From DATFVA01 sp963815785 (lineage in GTDB: Bacteria; Bacteroidota; Ignavibacteria; Ignavibacteriales; Ignavibacteriaceae), in assembly GCA_963815785.1 (NCBI GenBank), contig CAWFHZ010000007.1:558001-622000 (forward strand): DNA of 64,000 nucleotides, given 5' to 3'. This document shows, piece after piece, positions 62,598 to 64,000 of the stretch. The stretch's first letter is position 1, and every line of letters starts with the position of its first letter. Under the pieces are notes generated by a model, which was not told the origin of the DNA, ran no database searches, and saw only the letters and a program-made list of their open reading frames with translations. The position numbers and the translations under genes were made by a program.

Positions 62598-63755
62598 ATG
62601 AAAATAAAAACTAAAATTATTCGAAATACAGAAAAGCCGGTTCAGAAATACAGGTTCATCATACAAAGCGCTTTTGCACTTCTTTGTGTTTGGATCGGAA
62701 TTGAATTTTACCTTTTCAACAGATACCTGGAAACCGGAGGGACTGCAGCTTTTTTTCACAGACCTCCCGGAGTGGATGGGTTTCTCCCGATCAGTTCATT
62801 CATGAGTTTTTATCTTTTTATTACAACCGGAGAAATTCATTACGCACATCCAGCCGGCTTATTCATTTTTCTGGCAATAATTCTTGTCTCGTTTGTTTTT
62901 GGAAAAGCTTTTTGCAGTTGGTTATGCCCGGTAGGATTTATTTCTGAACTGGTAGGTGATTTTGGTGAAAAGTTGCTAAAAAAAATTTTCAAAAGAAGAA
63001 TTCATTTACCTCGTTGGATTGATTATCCTCTCAGAAGTCTTAAATATTTATTACTTGGATTTTTACTTTATTCGGTTTTCTTCCTGATGACTACGGTAGC
63101 TTTACAAGCATTCCTCGATAGCCCTTATAATATTGTGGCAGATTTAAAAATGTATTATTTCTTTGCGGATATTTCTCAATCTGCTCTGCTCATTTTAGCC
63201 GGACTTTTTGTTCTTTCAATATTTATCAGAAATTTCTGGTGCAGATTTCTTTGTCCTTATGGGGCTCTGCTCGGTATAGTTTCATTTCTAAGCCCAAATA
63301 AAATTAAAAGAAATCCTGTAAGCTGTATTGACTGTGGATTGTGTGCAAAAGCCTGTCCTTCTTACATAAAAGTAGATAAAGTAAAAACTGTGATCTCCGA
63401 TGAGTGCAATACCTGTCTGAGCTGCATAGATGTCTGTCCTGTGGAAGACACTCTCGATCTGAAATCAGTTCTGACAAATAACAAAAAAGTGAATAAAAAA
63501 TATGTAGCAATTGGAATAGTTTCAATCTTTATGCTTATAACCGGATACGGAATGATCAGCGGACATTGGGATAACAACATCAGCAAAAAGGAATACTTGA
63601 TTCATTACAAGATGATGAATTCGTACGGTCATCCAACTGGTACAGCAGCAATTAAAGAATTTAACAAAGAAGCGGCTTCAAATAACATTAATGAAAAAAA
63701 TAAAATATCAGGTGAATTGAATGGAACTGATCAAAAAAGAATACAATCGAAGTGA
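62598..63755 (+). CDS. NapH/CcoG-like 4Fe-4S membrane protein
   Basis: 385 residues with about five membrane helices. Membrane-side Cys motifs 'CSWLCPVGF' and 'FWCRFLCPYGALLG' and two ferredoxin clusters 'CIDCGLCAKACPS' and 'CNTCLSCIDVCPVEDT' are typical of NapH/NosR/CcoG quinol-side electron carriers. It overlaps the following RIC-like gene by 35 nt. No nap, nos or cco catalytic gene is in the window. Confidence 0.9.
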   Translation: MKIKTKIIRNTEKPVQKYRFIIQSAFALLCVWIGIEFYLFNRYLETGGTAAFFHRPPGVDGFLPISSFMSFYLFITTGEIHYAHPAGLFIFLAIILVSFVFGKAFCSWLCPVGFISELVGDFGEKLLKKIFKRRIHLPRWIDYPLRSLKYLLLGFLLYSVFFLMTTVALQAFLDSPYNIVADLKMYYFFADISQSALLILAGLFVLSIFIRNFWCRFLCPYGALLGIVSFLSPNKIKRNPVSCIDCGLCAKACPSYIKVDKVKTVISDECNTCLSCIDVCPVEDTLDLKSVLTNNKKVNKKYVAIGIVSIFMLITGYGMISGHWDNNISKKEYLIHYKMMNSYGHPTGTAAIKEFNKEAASNNINEKNKISGELNGTDQKRIQSK

Positions 63756-64000
63756 GATATCAAAATTAACATTGTCACAAGTTGTAGCGGATAATTACCG
63801 GGCAGCAGCAGTGTTTGAAAAATATAATCTTGATTTCTGCTGCGGCGGAAATAAACCGGTTTCAATTGCTTGTAAAGAAAAGGGATTGAACTCTTCTACA
63901 ATTTTTAAAGAGCTTGAGTCAATTAGTGAACATAGAGAATCTTCAAATAAATACAATGAATGGAGTCCCGACTTCTTAATTGATTATATAATAAATAATC
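63721..64000 (+). CDS. Iron-sulfur cluster repair protein, RIC/ScdA-like (partial)
   Basis: 93 codons before the window ends. 'LSQVVADNYRAAAVFEKYNLDFCCGGNKPVSIAC' is the ScdA N-terminal (DUF542) domain with the CCGG motif; the di-iron hemerythrin half should follow outside. RIC proteins (YtfE/ScdA) repair Fe-S clusters damaged by NO or peroxide. Overlap with the NapH-like gene ties it to the Rrf2 unit. Confidence 0.88.
   Translation, partial: MELIKKEYNRSEISKLTLSQVVADNYRAAAVFEKYNLDFCCGGNKPVSIACKEKGLNSSTIFKELESISEHRESSNKYNEWSPDFLIDYIINN

Noticed and set aside
1..64000. CRISPR arrays, rRNA, insertion sequences, prophage, restriction or other known defence systems
   Set aside because: No regularly spaced repeats, no rRNA sequence, no transposase or integrase and no defence gene apart from the toxin-antitoxin pair were found.

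Overview
The window reads as one chromosomal stretch of an AT-rich member of the Bacteroidota/Chlorobiota/Ignavibacteriota group, most likely Ignavibacteria. The main clues are an exported protein ending in a type IX secretion (T9SS) sorting domain with the 'NYPNPFNPTT' signature, two PorV/PorQ-type outer-membrane proteins, a 2-oxoglutarate dehydrogenase E1 fused to an E2-like domain, small-form PurL with separate PurS and PurQ, and many TTG starts behind good Shine-Dalgarno sequences. There is no rRNA, CRISPR array, prophage or classical insertion sequence. Most content is housekeeping plus two cell-surface glycan loci.

Layout. 0-1.2 kb: a partial gene, a small unknown gene, tRNA-Val(UAC) and tRNA-Gly(CCC), each with a nearby broken copy interrupted by a small palindrome. 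1.2-7.1 kb: frameshifted sucA/kgd, pdxH, a damaged VapC-like toxin with its short antitoxin, and an EamA transporter. 7.2-12.2 kb: a deacetylase / processive glycosyltransferase / radical SAM trio, a GxxExxY gene set inside an inverted repeat, an outer-membrane protein and an M50 protease. 12.25-18.6 kb: exported proteins (a badly damaged lipoprotein and beta-propeller pair, two PorV/PorQ proteins, a T9SS cargo). 18.9-27.1 kb: a surface glycan cluster (FemAB-like, glycosyltransferases, Wzx flippase, an asparagine-synthetase-like protein). 27.1-39.7 kb: glycerate kinase, thyA-folA-mutL, methylmalonyl-CoA mutase large subunit, UbiA-type prenyltransferase, CorC, tgt-yajC-ribBA, nfeD. 39.7-48.5 kb, minus strand: a small PH-like protein, lipoproteins including NamZ, ndk-sucD, two tatA, purQ-purS, pssA-psd and a PurC-like protein. 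48.6-52.2 kb: ybaB-recR, a methyltransferase, two lipoproteins, ftsX. 52.2-58.7 kb: an exopolysaccharide export and chain-length cluster with UDP-glucuronate decarboxylase. 58.8-64 kb: purL, a YihY/BrkB protein, then an Rrf2 regulator, NapH-like ferredoxin and RIC/ScdA-like gene that together look like a nitrosative-stress unit.

Several genes carry single-base lesions (sucA, vapC, the 12.5-13.8 kb pair, a glycosyltransferase at 20.3 kb, nfeD at 39.04 kb). At some sites the lost base lies in a short A-run, so draft sequence error is a real alternative to pseudogenisation. The dense cluster at 12.5-13.8 kb is the best candidate for true decay.

The most unusual observations are the palindrome-interrupted tRNA remnants, the GxxExxY gene whose start and stop both lie in an 8-nt-periodic inverted repeat, a lysine-rich tail on SucD, a PurC-like protein that has lost substrate and nucleotide motifs, the NodB/NodC-like pair with a radical SAM enzyme, and a perfect dyad in front of the Rrf2 gene.
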